Below are positions 1-11,314 of a stretch of DNA of 29,581 nt, piece by piece. Each line of letters begins with the position of its first letter. The first letter of the stretch is position 1. A model generated the notes under the pieces. The model saw only the letters and a program-made list of their open reading frames with translations, had not been told where the DNA came from and searched no databases. Source of the stretch: Acanthamoeba sp. SK_2022b (lineage: Eukaryota; Discosea; Longamoebia; Acanthamoebidae); the NCBI GenBank assembly GCA_027943245.1, contig JANDJZ010000614.1, forward strand, positions 1 through 29,581, given 5' to 3'. Made by a program: the position numbers and the translations under genes.

Positions 1-143
1 CCTCCAAGTTCACGGAGACGCGCAAGTACTACAACTCCTACAACACGCTCAACGACACCAAGCAGTTCCTCCAGAAAGAGGCACCCCTCACCCTCTTCAC
101 CTCTCTCTCTCTCCCTCTCTCCCTCTCTTGTCTGACATGTCGT

Positions 144-205
<62 letters not shown>

Positions 206-498
206 GGGGAGAGCAGGTGTCGATCTTGCTGTCGATCGATGAGAACTACCAGACGGCGGTGAGCTCGAAGCAGAACAAGGAGAAGCTGGCCGAGTCGCTC
301 AAGGGCATCATCGACGGCGTGAACAAGAACGTGACCAAGGTCGAGGCCAGGCTGGCCGAGGAGAAGCAGAAGAAGGACGTCCTCGACGCCGACTACAAGA
401 GCGCCCTCGAGAAGGAGCGCGACTACTACAAGATGACCAAGGAGTTCCTCGACGAGTGCGACAAGAACCGACAGCTCCTCGCTCGCCTCGAAGAGTGA
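1..498 (+). CDS. CCDC93: CCDC93-like protein, C-terminal part (5' end outside window)
   Basis: Exons <1-80 and 217-498. The visible 120 residues form a charged helical coiled coil. CCDC93 is a subunit of the CCC complex (COMMD/CCDC22/CCDC93), which works with WASH and retriever in endosomal recycling. The call rests on resemblance to the end of CCDC93: a K-F-x-E-T-R-K-x-Y-x-x-Y-N-T-L-x-D-T-K motif, then a segment like L-L-x-S-I-x-E-N-(F/Y), then a tail of the type Y-Y-K-x-x-K-E-F-x-x-E followed by x-K-N. The intron 81-216 begins with GC, not GT (exon ends GAG, intron starts GCACCC), and joins in phase 0 to GTG at 217. It holds a pyrimidine tract and a GAT/ATG trinucleotide repeat. The stop is TGA at 496-498. 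It is convergent with the next gene, 71 bases away. The family call is from memory of the family, not a search. Confidence 0.72.
143..205. repeat. (GAT/ATG)n trinucleotide repeat in a CCDC93 intron
   Basis: About 20 uninterrupted copies of a TGA/GAT/ATG triplet lie within the GC-AG intron 81-216, just before the acceptor. Read on the minus strand it gives a run of isoleucines, which is an artefact of the repeat and not a gene. Confidence 0.97.
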
Positions 499-569
499 GG
501 CGAGCTTGCGATGACGATCAAACGCATACACACGTGTACACACGTTCTTGTTTGGGGCCACCACACGGC

Positions 570-1649
570 TCACAGCAGCTTCAACTCTCCGGTCACGCTG
601 TCCACGGTCGACTTGCTCCCTGGTCGTGGTTGTTGTCGTGCGGTGGTTTAGAGAGGGGGGGGGGGCACCACCACGTATCACCATCACCATCATCACCATG
701 AGCAAGAAATGGGCACTCGTGGCGAGCAGTGGTCGGCTGTGGTTACCTGCGATGGCCAGCACCGTGCGCGAGCCCCGCGCGATCTGCGTCTTGCCCGCGT
801 CGCAGACGATGTGCGTCGGCAGACCGAGCGCGGCAGCCTTGCCCAGTGAGCCCCCCCCGAGCAGTCAGCGCCACGCATGCACACACACCGCTGAGGCAGA
901 GGACTACGTGGCACACCTTCTGTTGCAGGTCCAGCCTGGAGGAGACAACGCCAACGTATAATTAGAAAATAAATATAAAAATAAAATAAGAATAAGAAAT
1001 AAAAACCGTACATCTGCTTCTCGTCGTCCAGCTTGAGGGCGATCTTGGCGCAGTGGCTGTCCTCCCACTCTTCGAGCAGCCTTGTGGGGTGAAGTGGGAG
1101 TGGGTCACGCGTGCTGGTGCCGATGGCGATGGTGGACGGCAAGGTGAGGCTCGCGTTGCGTGGAGGCAAGCTGTACCGAGGGTGATGAGCGACCATCGTC
1201 TTGTAGAGCCCCAGCGTAGCGTGACTGCACTGGGCCGCGATCTTGCCAGTGGTCATCGCCAAGTCTCGTCGCACGCACAGCACCTGCACTCTTGGCCAGC
1301 GCGCCTACGTCAGCCTGGCGGGAGTCACAGACCAAGAAGACGGGTAGCGCTTTCGACCATTTTGGCTCCCTCGCGGGCGGGTGGAGGCTGGGCAGCCATG
1401 GCCTGCTGCAAGCTGGCGAGAATAGACGAGAAGGCAGCTTCCTGCCTCTCCATTGCTGCATTTTGTGTTCAAAAACATAATAAGAAACTATTATTATTAT
1501 TATTTTTGATTAATCACACATGCCGTACGAGGTTGGACCACCGCGGGGTCGCGAGGCTCTACTGGCGCATCGTTGCCTCCGTTCATATCACGGAGGGAGA
1601 GCTCGATCGCTGCCGCCAACAGCGCCGCCTCCTGCTCCTCCTCGTTCAT
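570..1649 (-). CDS. PTRH2: Peptidyl-tRNA hydrolase 2 with N-terminal ubiquitin-interacting motif
   Basis: Exons on the minus strand: 1649-1529, 1455-1358, 1283-1177, 1080-1012, 935-917, 837-747, 619-570, giving 184 residues. PTH2 releases tRNA from stalled peptidyl-tRNA. The domain fills residues about 72-184. Visible family motifs are K-M-V-L-C-V-R-R-D-L, G-K-I-A-A-Q-C-S-H-A, D-A-G-K-T-Q-I-A-R-G-S-R-T-V-L and the terminal D-S-V-T-G-E-L-K-L-L. The family motifs fixed the splice sites, including removal of the in-frame 96-base intron 1176-1081. Residues 3-22 hold an acidic E-E-E-Q-E-A-A-L-L-A-A-A-I-E-L-S-L-R stretch with the A-x-x-x-S pattern of a ubiquitin-interacting motif, followed by a Q/P-rich linker. 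The first exon is AUG-initiated and joins in phase 1. The remaining doubt is the first exon, which rests on its open frame and the UIM-like motif. Confidence 0.88.
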
Positions 1650-1818
1650 GGTCTGATATTATTCAGTTATTTTCTTGCCGCTTTTCTTTTTCGCTTCCTC
1701 GAAAGAAAACAAATAAAAAACGGTTGCGCGTTCAAGTAGAAGGCCTGTTGATTGTAGAACCAAATAAATAACAAGAAGAAAAGACACCATGCGAGAAGAG
1801 AAGGAGAAGGAGACGAGA

Positions 1819-3315
1819 CTAGGCGAGAGACTTGATGGTGGCGAGGGCGGGGAAGGCAACGCGCGGGTCCTTGTGTACGACGAGGGTGGCCGCCTGGTGC
1901 GAGAGGTAGCCCTTGATGAAGCCCTGGGCGATGAGGTTGGCCAGGATGCACTCGACCTCGTCGCCCTCCATGTGGACGCCCTGCCAGCCGATGGCGGCCT
2001 GGAAGATGGCCACCTTGATCTTGGGGTTGGCCGTGACGAGGAAGACCTTGCGGAAGAGGTTGCGGTAGGTGATGTAGCGCAGCCGCTCGAGGATGAGGTA
2101 GATGCCCTTCTGGACAAAGAACTCCTGCTGTCGGGCGAGACCCTCGTCAAAGAGGCGCAGGGAGCCCGTGCGGATGGCGCGGACGAGGGCACCAAACTGG
2201 TCGACGAGGCCGTACTTGGCGAGCAGCTGCTGGGAGGGGGCGCGCCCGACGAGGAGCTCGCACGGGATGAGGTAGGTGAGGATGAGGCGCTTGTTGTGGG
2301 TCGACCACGAGGGGCAGCGGGCAAAGGTGAAGCGGAGGTCGTCGCGGGCCTGCTGGTAGTTGGCCGAGTAGATGGAGAGGCGGCCCTGGAAGTAGCGATA
2401 GGTGACCTGCTGGCCGATGGGGAAGCGGTCGATGGCGGGGAAGCCGGCCTGGCTCACGTAGGGCAGCAGGTTGCGGCACAATCGCAGATTGTTGAGCTGG
2501 AAGTAGATCTTGTAGAGATTGTTCATGAGGGTGATGGTGCCCCACTTCTTCGAGAGGGCCAACGTCGCTCGATCCGACACGGTGAGGGGGAAGCATCGCT
2601 TGATCTCCCGTTCGGCCGCTTCGAGCACGGTCTCCTGCTGGTTCTGATTCTGCTGTTCTCGCGTCTGCAGGTTGCGATCGCGCAGTCGAGCGACGTCGGC
2701 TCTACGCGCGATTAATCGCAGATTGACGACGACCCGTCGCATCACCGGCAGAAGCCACTTGCCCTCGCTCGCCTTGAAGATGCCCAGGAAAGCATTGTAC
2801 GTGCCCGTGTACTCGTTATAGGCGGCCGCCCACGCCTCGCCATCTCCATCCTCCATCGAATCGCCGTCGCCCTCGAGGACCGATGGCGGCAATCGCGCAA
2901 GGGTGCGCATGTGAGCAGCCAGCAGATCGGTCCAGCCCTCGCCCGCCCCTGAACCAGCACCCTCGCAAGCCATAGTCAGGACGTCGAGGCCCCCTTGCTC
3001 GTTTGCCACTGCCATAGCCGCCTGGCCCAGCTGTAGCAGGTCCTCTATGCTCAGGCTTCCATCCCCTCCCTCATCCGGGTTGAACAACGCTGCATGAACG
3101 TTGATTTAGTGTCACCATCCAAGAAGATCAAACGGCCAACGGGATGGGGGCGTTGTACCAGGAATGCGCAAAATGTTGGATAGGGCAGCGCCAGATTGCT
3201 GTCGTACAGCTGCTACAGCCTTTGCCACGAAACGGCCCACCACAGCAGCGGCACCAGCACTCGCTCCAGGCCCGCCACGGCCCCTTCCACGTCCTCGCGC
3301 GCCACCCCGCCTCAT
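1819..3315 (-). CDS. PCID2: PCI domain protein PCID2/Thp1-like (TREX-2 subunit)
   Basis: Exons 3315-3159 and 3089-1819, giving 475 residues. PCID2/Thp1 is the PCI-fold scaffold of the TREX-2 complex, coupling transcription to mRNA export at nuclear pores. Visible signatures are S-K-K-W-G near residue 230 followed by N-x-L-(Y/F)-K-I-Y-F, Q-(Q/R)-V-T-Y-(R/K)-Y-(F/Y)-x-G-R, N-K-R-x-I-L-x-Y-L-(I/L)-P, I-T-Y-R-N-L-F-(R/K)-K-V-(F/Y)-L and E-(V/C)-x-C-I-L-A-N-L-I near the end (winged helix of the PCI module). Length is somewhat above animal PCID2 because the first exon adds about 52 residues that begin with an RG-rich tail. An in-frame AUG at 3378 would add 21 lysine/asparagine-rich residues encoded by AT-rich DNA; 3315 is preferred. 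It is tandem with PTH2 (169 bases) and divergent from the next gene. Confidence 0.93.
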
Positions 3316-3401
3316 CTTTGCTTTGTTTTTGTTATTTTGTTTGTTGTTTTTGTTATTTTTTCCTTTCTTTTGTTGCACTGGCGTCGTGGGCCAAAAGAGA
3401 C
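3316..3401. promoter_or_regulatory. Short divergent promoter region between PCID2 and the UBL/E2 gene
   Basis: Only 86 bases separate the two start codons. The DNA is strongly T-rich on the + strand (A-rich on the minus strand), in contrast to the GC-rich exons on both sides. No TATA box is clear. The two 5' untranslated regions must be very short or overlap. Its promoter role is inferred from position. Confidence 0.6.
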
Positions 3402-4823
3402 ATGCACTACGACAGGCACTATGACAAGCACAAAGAACTGTGGGATGTCGAGGTCCAGTTTCCGGGCTGCCGCCGCATCCGTTTCACCGGCCTCTCCAAG
3501 TACACGACCGTAAGCGAACTCTGGCTGCTCGTGCAGGAGCGCGAAGGCGTAGTTCCCCACACGATGGACCTCTATGCAAGCCCTTCGATGATGCACCTGG
3601 AGGACAACCGTACCCTCGCCAACTACTCTGAACGACTGCTGCCCCCTTCCCCCTCGATCATCGATGGCAGCGCAACGTTGCCGCTGCTAAAGCTGCAGCT
3701 CCAGTGGCGCCGTTCGGCCCTTTTCCCCAAAGCTTGTCCTCTGTCCGACAAAAGTCGTTCCCGCACGTCGAAGGAGCTCCACGCTATGTTTGGCAGGCAG
3801 CCGTGGCGTCTGTCCAGGCAGATCCCGTCGGAGGGCTTGCACTTGTGGGAAGTCCACGTCGCCACTATGGCCGAGTTCGTGTTCCTCGTTGAAGCCCCCG
3901 AGCAGAGCCACTACCGAGGTGAGCCAAGCCCAACGACCAAACATTGTTTGCTGGTCATTTCAGCACGACGCAAACTCACCCCGGTATCGCACAAGGCGGC
4001 ACGTTCGCCGTGCGGATAACCTGTACGCCCGAATACCCCTTCCGGAGGCCCTGCATGCAAGTCCTCACGCCCATCCACCACCCGTTGGTGACAAGCGAGG
4101 GCCGCCTGGCTATCTACGACCCCAGTCGCTCGGGCATGTCTCCTTCACTGTTGTGAGTCCAATCGAGCGGACAGCTCACGCACACACACACACACACGCA
4201 CAGACCTACTCACGGACTCCAATTGGCATCCGCGCGTCCTCATGGCCGACCTGCTGCAGATGTTCCGCCAGCAGCTGCTGGTCACCGTCTATCCGCAGGT
4301 GGCACCTTGCGACCACGAGCTGTCCCTGGCCATCGACGAGTGGTGCGCGGATGGCCAAGGGCACGCGCGTCGGGCCACAGCCATGACCACCATCTTTGCC
4401 ACGACCGCCAGCTCGCGCCAGAGGCGCCGTGCAGATTGGCTGGGCGCGTTCATGTCGCTCCACCCACAGGTAACAACGATGCTGTCGTCAGCTGGCGTCA
4501 GAGCCTCCACTCACGTCAGTTGCCATTTCAATGGCCACAAATGACTTCAGTGTGGACTGGAGGTGCGAACGTTGATTGTCCTGGCTTCGCGGAACCATGA
4601 AGGCGACGGCGAGCGCGCCTATCAGGAGGAGAGCGTCTCGGGCTTGTGGAGCCTGCCGCAAGAGCTGGTGGTCGCCATCGTGGACTACCTGATCCATTCG
4701 CATGCCACGGCCGTGGCGAGCCCACTCCAGCAGCCGTTTGTTCTGCCGGACGACTGGCGGAGCAGAGTGCTCGATGACGTGCCCTTTTCCCAAGTCGTGG
4801 GCAGTGCGCGTGTAGAGGTGTGA
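3402..4823 (+). CDS. Ubiquitin-like domain fused to cysteine-less E2 (UEV-like) domain and F-box-like C-terminus
   Basis: Exons 3402-3918, 3996-4124, 4204-4469, 4551-4823, giving 394 residues. Residues about 12-100 resemble a ubiquitin-like fold: W-x-V-E-V, then R-F-T-G-L, T-T-V-S-E-L-W, and D-N-R-T-L-A-N-Y in the place of the ubiquitin L-x-D-x-R-T-L-x-x-Y motif. Residues about 128-280 are an E2 core: K-E-L, L-H-L-W-E-V, Y-R-G-G-T-F-A-V-R-I, Y-P-F-R-R-P, then I-H-H-P-L-V-T-S-E-G-R-L-A. The catalytic cysteine position (after G-R-L/I) is Ala211, and HPN is HPL, so it is probably not a thioester-forming E2 but a UEV-like scaffold. Residues 336-351 (L-W-S-L-P-Q-E-L-V-V-A-I-V-D-Y-L) look like an F-box core; that part is weak. 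The intron 4125-4203 uses a poor donor (A|GTCGCT); the better GTGAGT at 4153 would break the frame. Confidence 0.78.
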
Positions 4824-5050
4824 TCAGTGTATGATGAGCCGTGGGCCACACTACCACAGAAAACTCCAACCCAATTTCTTATTAGGGTTTTTTTTAAACA
4901 CGATATTGTTGCAAATCTACACAAGAGACAACGCGAACAAGCGCGGTGGTGCTGCGACACGGCCGGTCGTCTTCGGCAAAGGATCGTGAGCTCACAGGGC
5001 GCGAGAGGGTAGATCGACAAAAATACGATTAAATTCGGCAAAGGGGCGAG
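4824..5050 (+). other. Intergenic: 3' end of UBL/E2 gene and promoter of spastizin-like gene
   Basis: This stretch holds no gene I can support. It contains an A/T-rich segment with a T8 run near 4890 and a purine-rich lead into the AUG at 5051. No AATAAA is evident after the upstream stop. Confidence 0.6.
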
Positions 5051-6525
5051 ATGGAGTTCCCTAAGGTGAAGAGCGACGTGGAGGTTGCTAAGAGCTACCC
5101 GTTCCTGGTGGAAGGAGCCGCCGAGCGGTGGCTCGTGCTCATCTGCAACAACCTCTCGTTCGGTCAAGTGGAGCTCGCGCGAGCCCTTGTCCGGCAGTTG
5201 GCCGCCGTAGAACCTGCCACAGCGCACGCTCTCCTGCGGCGACTCGCCTTTCACGGCCTCCCCGCTCTCGCCAAATGGTACACCATTTATTCATTTATTT
5301 ATTCATTTTTGCTCGATTTTTAATTTTTAATTTTCTTTATTTATTTAATGGTAATTACCTAATAATAATAATATTCGTACAGGTTTGCCTGTGATGCGGT
5401 GCCGGCTGGAGCCCACTTGGTGTGGCTGTGCATGAACGAGCTGCGGTCGCTCGAGCAGGTGCCTCTCTTTCCTTCACTTGTGCTGGTGGCGGCCCCTGCG
5501 CACTCCCGCTTCCCTCAAGGTCTTCTTCGATGGCCGAAATGTCGTTCGGCGCGTGTGATGCAATGTGTGCAGGGCGCCGAGCTGCCCCGAGAGGTCGTCG
5601 AACGAGTCGAGTTTGAGCTCCTGCTCCATCACTGTCTCTCGGGCCAGCTGTTCCACACGCCCGACTCCGAGCACGCCGTACGCGGCGCCTACTGCCCCCT
5701 CCCCCGGGGGCGCGACGCTCACTCCCCTGCTCGTGCCTATGCAGGAGATGACGGCGGCAGTGGAGGAGGTGAGGAGAAGGCGCAAGAGCGATGGGGGCCA
5801 CCTCTCCCGAAACTCGGTCGCCGTGCTCCGGCGACTCCTTCTCGCCAGCCCCGAAGTGCGCGCCTCCCCCCCTCTCTACACAAGTGTGACCGGCGTTGAC
5901 CGTGCCCTGTGCTCCGATTGGACGCCACCAGATCGGGACCAGCGTGTGGAGCGGGCTAGGCGTGGGCGAGCCGGAATGGCGCGGCCTGATCGGGCTGATC
6001 GAGGAGCAGTGGGCCAAGGGGCAGCACCGCATGGCCTCGCGCCTCCTGCGCCTCCTCCCGCGCTACGCCCACCTCAGCCCCGACTCCATGGGACCCATCA
6101 CCGCGCTCCTCACTCGCCTGGCCCAGACCGACGACCTCGCCCGCACCGCCAACAAGGCACGGCGCTCTCTCCTTGGCAGAGGAATGTGTCGACATAAATG
6201 CTGACGTGTGATGCGGGCTGGCGGCTCGGTGGCGACCACGACGACAGGTGTACGAGGGCCTGCTCGCGGCGGCCGACCCGCAGGCCAACGACCTGCTGCG
6301 CGTCTTTGCCAGCGCGCACACGAGCGTGCTCGCCGCGCAGGCGCAGCAGCACCCGCTCAACGCCTTCCTGCGACTGCGCGGCCGAGAGGAGGAGGGCGAA
6401 GGGGACGAGGACGACGTGCAGGAGTTTGACGAGCAGATTTGGGGCGACCTCTACGAGACCGTCGTGGCCGGCCGCAAGCACATACTCTACCACATCCTCG
6501 AACTCGTACGGTCCACGTTGGCCAC

Positions 6526-6590
<65 letters not shown>

Positions 6591-9057
6591 GCGCGCGCTG
6601 TTCTCTCTCTCTCCAACTGTAGTAACGCTGGATCGATTGCGTGGCTCAGGCGCTCGGGCTCGTGAAAGACAAGCGCACCGAGGAGGCGGGGCTCGTGCTC
6701 GCCGCCTTTGATCGCCTGCGCGCGTGGGTCTTGCTCCTCGCCTGGGACTCGTTCGAGGGGTACCGAACGCTCGAACTCGCTGTGTGCGTCGACGGACACA
6801 GCTCACGCGACGTGTATGTCGGGTGGCCGTGGGGCTCTGCAGGGACATCGGGTGGCGACAGAAGATCGTGGACGCGCTGCGAGGCGACGACAAGGCGAGG
6901 GAGGGCGCCGATTGGGTCGAGGGCGACCCCGCGTGGAGCGCCTACGGAGTCCTCCGGCACAGGCTCAAGATCGCCTGGTGGTCGGCGGCCCAGCTGCTCT
7001 CCGCCCCAAAGGCCCTCCACTCCTCGATCAGGTATCACGCTTGTTTGATTATGGTTGGTTGTTTGATTATTTGATTGTTTGTTTGATTGGCGGTTGGCGG
7101 TCACAGAGTGGGAGCGAACAACCTGGGCATGTACACGTCGCCCTTCCAGCTGGCCAATGCGCTGCTGTCGCTCCTCTCTGGACACTCGTTGCTCCACCTC
7201 CTGCGTGCGCGGTTGGCCGATCTCGACCTGCACGAGCTGCGCGACATCCTCCAATCCAACCCCGACTCCTCGCTCGCCAGGTACCTCTCCTTCATCACCG
7301 CACTCACGCACGCGTGCTATGCGGTCTCATGCTGTGACCGGTCTCTGCGCACAGCCAAAGAGAGAAGACCAGAGACGAGAATCTGCTGCTGGCCTACCAC
7401 GCCCTGCGTCGTCTGCTCCTCCTCATGGAGGACACGATGCCCAACAGCAGCAGCAGCAAAGCGAGAAAGAAAGAAAGCGAAGACAAGAAGCGCGATGACG
7501 ACGATAGCGATGACGACGAAGAGAGCGAAGACGATCTGATCGAAGATGCGATCGAGGACATCAAGGAGTGCGTCGGCGGCATTCAGCAGCCCGTCGCCCG
7601 CCTGGCCGTGCTCGAGGGCCTCTACGCCGCGCTCTTCGCCACGACCTCGCAGCACGTCGCCGGCAACGGCGGCGACGGCTCGACTGCCCACGCCTCGTTC
7701 ATCGCCCACGAGAAGGTGGTGGCCCCGGTGCTGGCGATGATCGCGTCGTCGCTCGCCGCCGTGCCCGACTCGCGCCGCAAGCTGGGCCTCGTGGAGCTGG
7801 TCGAGGAGGCGCAGTGGCGCTTCGACCTCATTCGCACGTTCATGCGGTCGGCCCGCGGGCGCGCCATCGTGCCGGCCCACGGCGCGCAGCCGTCGATCAT
7901 GGCCCGCATGTCGGCCTCGCCCGACGGCCTCGCCGCCAACTGCCTGCGCGTCAATGGTACGGCCTTCGCTCACAAACCAAACGCAACACGTGTGCCGCCT
8001 CCTTAACTCAAGGCTCGCGTATGTAGACTTGCAAAGTTGGAAAGCGGTGAACGAGCGCTACCTGGGGCTGAACCAGCACATCACCGCGGAGGCGCGCCTC
8101 AGCCAAGCCCTCCAGGACGTGCTCGTGGCTCTACGCCAGGGCGACCACACGTTGGGTAAAGGCCTACACGAATTACGGAATTTGAGCAATTGTTGAGCTG
8201 GTAACCCTGACATTCTTGGAATTGCACAATCCAGATTCGCTGCTCGAGGGCCTGACGAGCGAGGAGAAGCATCTGGTGACCAGCGACGTGGCCTTCCTCG
8301 CACGGGGCGACGTCGACGTCCTCGCGCGGCTCCTCATCCAGGCCTCCAACGGCCTGCAGGCGCTGCATCGGGCCAGCAAGGGCCTGGGCTACCTGGCCCA
8401 CGTCAAGGCCCTCCTGGACCGTCTCGCCGTGCTGCTCCAGCAGGGCACCGGCCTCAGCGCGAGCAGCTACAGCAGGTCCGGGATGGAGAGCCCCCTCGCC
8501 GCGCAGTTTGCGCGTTCTTACATTCTATCCAAGGTATGCGTGGAATGCTGCCCCCCCCCAAAGTCTCTTCATTCCTGCACGTGTCTCGCTGCTTATCCGA
8601 TTGGCTTGACCGCTGACTGGTCGCGTGTCGATTCGACAGAAGGAAAAGGGAAGCGCCGAGCACCTGAAGGAGGGCCTCAAGCGGCGCGCCAACCTCGGGT
8701 CGGCCGTCCTTCGGCTTCGGTCGCTGGCCGCCGGCAACGGTCGACAGAGCAGGTCTCTCCCGGCCCAGGCCCTGAACGAGCTCATCCCCAACCTCGGCGC
8801 CGCCAAGGTCCATACCTCACATTCTCGCACGCGTGTCTTTGCTTGCCGAGCGCGCGCTGATACCTTAAGGTGGCGGTTGCCCGCACGCATCGCAGAGCGG
8901 GGTGAGCTACGTGAGCCGGTTCCTGTCGCACCTGATCCTTCTGGGCCAAACGCTGGGCACCGAGAGCGACGCCCTGCAGCACCTTCGCCTCTCGCCCCGC
9001 CGCCTCCTCTCCTCCCTCGTCTTCGAAGCCAAGCAATGTAAAGCGCTCCCCTCGTGT

Positions 9058-9112
<55 letters not shown>

Positions 9113-10197
9113 CCTGACTGGTGCGCGGCAGACGACAAGGCCAACAAGCTGGGCCAAGCGATCGGGGAGGACATCTGCGGCGTGGTGCTGGAGAGCCTCG
9201 AGACCGGCGAGCGGGCTCTGGGCATGCACGTGGTCCGCTACCTGGCCGACCACTGGCCCCTCGCCGCGGCCGCGGCCTGCATACTCCGACCGCAGTCCTC
9301 GCGCTTCCGCCCCAAGCTGCTCCACTACGCGCTGTCCGCCACCTTGCCCTATGGGGTACCCCTCGCGCCTCTGCTCTGCATTCCACTCATACCGCAACCT
9401 AACACGTGTTTGTGTTTGTGTGCGTGTGCGTGCGTTGTGTGCGCGTGGTTCAGCCTGTACACAGCTGGGCGCGTTTGCGTGCGCAGATGTACGGTCAGTT
9501 CGCGAACGTCTACATGAACGACCCGTCGCTGGCCAATGCGCTGTCCGGCGGCGGCGGCGCGAATGAGGAAGACGAGGAGAGCGAGGACTCGCGGCACGGG
9601 CGAAGGCAGGCCGGGGTACGCCAGCCCGGGACTCATCGCGTGTCAGATCCAGGCGCCACCAAAAGAGCTATCTCACGAATCGAGCTCGATTTCTGCAGGT
9701 AAAGAGCACGCCCGGCGCGCTGAACATGAGCGGCTCGTACGCGATCGAAGCTGGCGGCGACACGCCCCAGGAGGGCGACGACCCCAACGAGTTGCATGCC
9801 AAGCTCGTCACCTCGGCTCCCATCGAAACTCGCGCCCGACGACGTGCGGTAGGCCCATTTTCCTCTATTAATTCATATTTTATTTTATTTTATTTATTAA
9901 TAAAATTTTTAATTTTATTCATTGATTGTTAATTGGTTTATTGGGTTGTGTGACACACGGCAGAGCCACGAGGCCGAGAACGAAAACCTGAAGCTAGCGA
10001 GGCAGGCCATGTTGTCCGGTTCGACGGCCGACTACGCCACCTCGCTCATCTCGCGATCCCAGGCGGGCGTCAAGTCCTACCGCGCGCGTTCGCCCTCCCC
10101 GCCCGCCACGGCCTTCTCCTACCGGTACCACATCTATCCCTTTCTTGCATCACGCCTGTCGTGTCGAACGATGCGTGTTCCCAAGCGAATGCGATCG

Positions 10198-10253
<56 letters not shown>

Positions 10254-10949
10254 ACACGCACGCACACATACAACACAACAGGACAATGGCCACGTTCCAT
10301 CCGCGACGTGGATCGGACGAGGGGCGACGGATGGTCCTGCCCTCGGCCGGGTCGTCGCAGGGCGACCGCGCCCTCGGGCCCGACGAGGAGAAGATGCTGC
10401 GGCTGGTGTCCGACGACGACCCGGTGAGCGACGAGCTCTTCTGCCAGAAGGCCGTCGAGCGCCTCGTCCTCGCCGGCAAGCTCGAGGAGGCCCTCCACTT
10501 TGCCGACGCCTCTCTCCCCAACGGTACATTATTTTAATCTTTTATTTTACAATAATATTAATATCTTTTAAACAAAATCATTATTTTCATCATAACAGTG
10601 CTAATTTGTTAATACTATATTTATTCGATTATTGGTTATTAAAATATTAATAACGGTGGTGGACCAAAGGTGCGCCGGACTTTCTGCTGCGGCTGCTGGT
10701 CGAGAAGGCGCAGGACAAGTCGACGATCTGGCAGCACATCGTGCGCATCACCGACCCCGACGTGGCGGCCCACATGGTCCTGCGGCACCTGCAGGCGTGG
10801 CCCCTCGAGGTGTGCCTCGAGCTGCTCGGGATGTGCCGCGATCGCGTGTCCCCGTCGGCCCCCACCGCCGAAGAGGTCGAGCGCCAGTACCGACAGCTCT
10901 CCGCCCTGCGCGATGTCCTGCAGGCACCCCCCCCCCCGCGCCCACGTGC

Positions 10950-11016
<67 letters not shown>

Positions 11017-11237
11017 CGCCGCACGCACGCGCGCTCACGGCTCCATGCGTTGCATCTTGGGGGGGGGGACTGCAGGTCGAGGGCGCCTCCCACAGGTGGC
11101 GAACGTGGCAAGACCTGGCGCAGGCCTGCCGAGAGCAGCCGTCGGCCGTCACCGTCACCCTCATGGAGCTGCGCCAGTGGAAGCTCGCCCGCCAGCTTGC
11201 CCACGTGCGTCCACTTCTATTCTATTCGTGCACATCA

Positions 11238-11314
<77 letters not shown>

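Noticed and set aside
97..762. Minus-strand open frame with a poly-isoleucine tail overlapping CCDC93
   Set aside because: Its C-terminal half is the reverse of the GAT repeat and of the CCDC93 exon. Only its first part is real, as the exon 837-747 of PTH2.
1789..2715. Long + strand open frame opposite PCID2
   Set aside because: It is the antisense of the PCID2 exon; its acidic, leucine-rich composition is a mirror of GC3-biased codons, and the minus strand has clear PCID2 motifs.
4153..4203. GTGAGT at 4153 as the donor of UBL/E2 intron 2
   Set aside because: It is the better consensus, but joining it to the only acceptor (CAG at 4201-4203) shifts the frame out of the downstream E2 helix; the weaker GT at 4125 keeps it.
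4885..4900. TTAGGGTTTTTTTT as an interstitial telomere
   Set aside because: A single TTAGGG-like unit next to a T-run; no tandem copies.
6601..6622. TAG at about 6620-6622, after a CT-rich tract, as acceptor of spastizin-like intron 6
   Set aside because: It looks like a good acceptor, but the first codon would be TAA in the required phase. The CAG at 6647-6649 keeps the frame, so it was used with reduced confidence.
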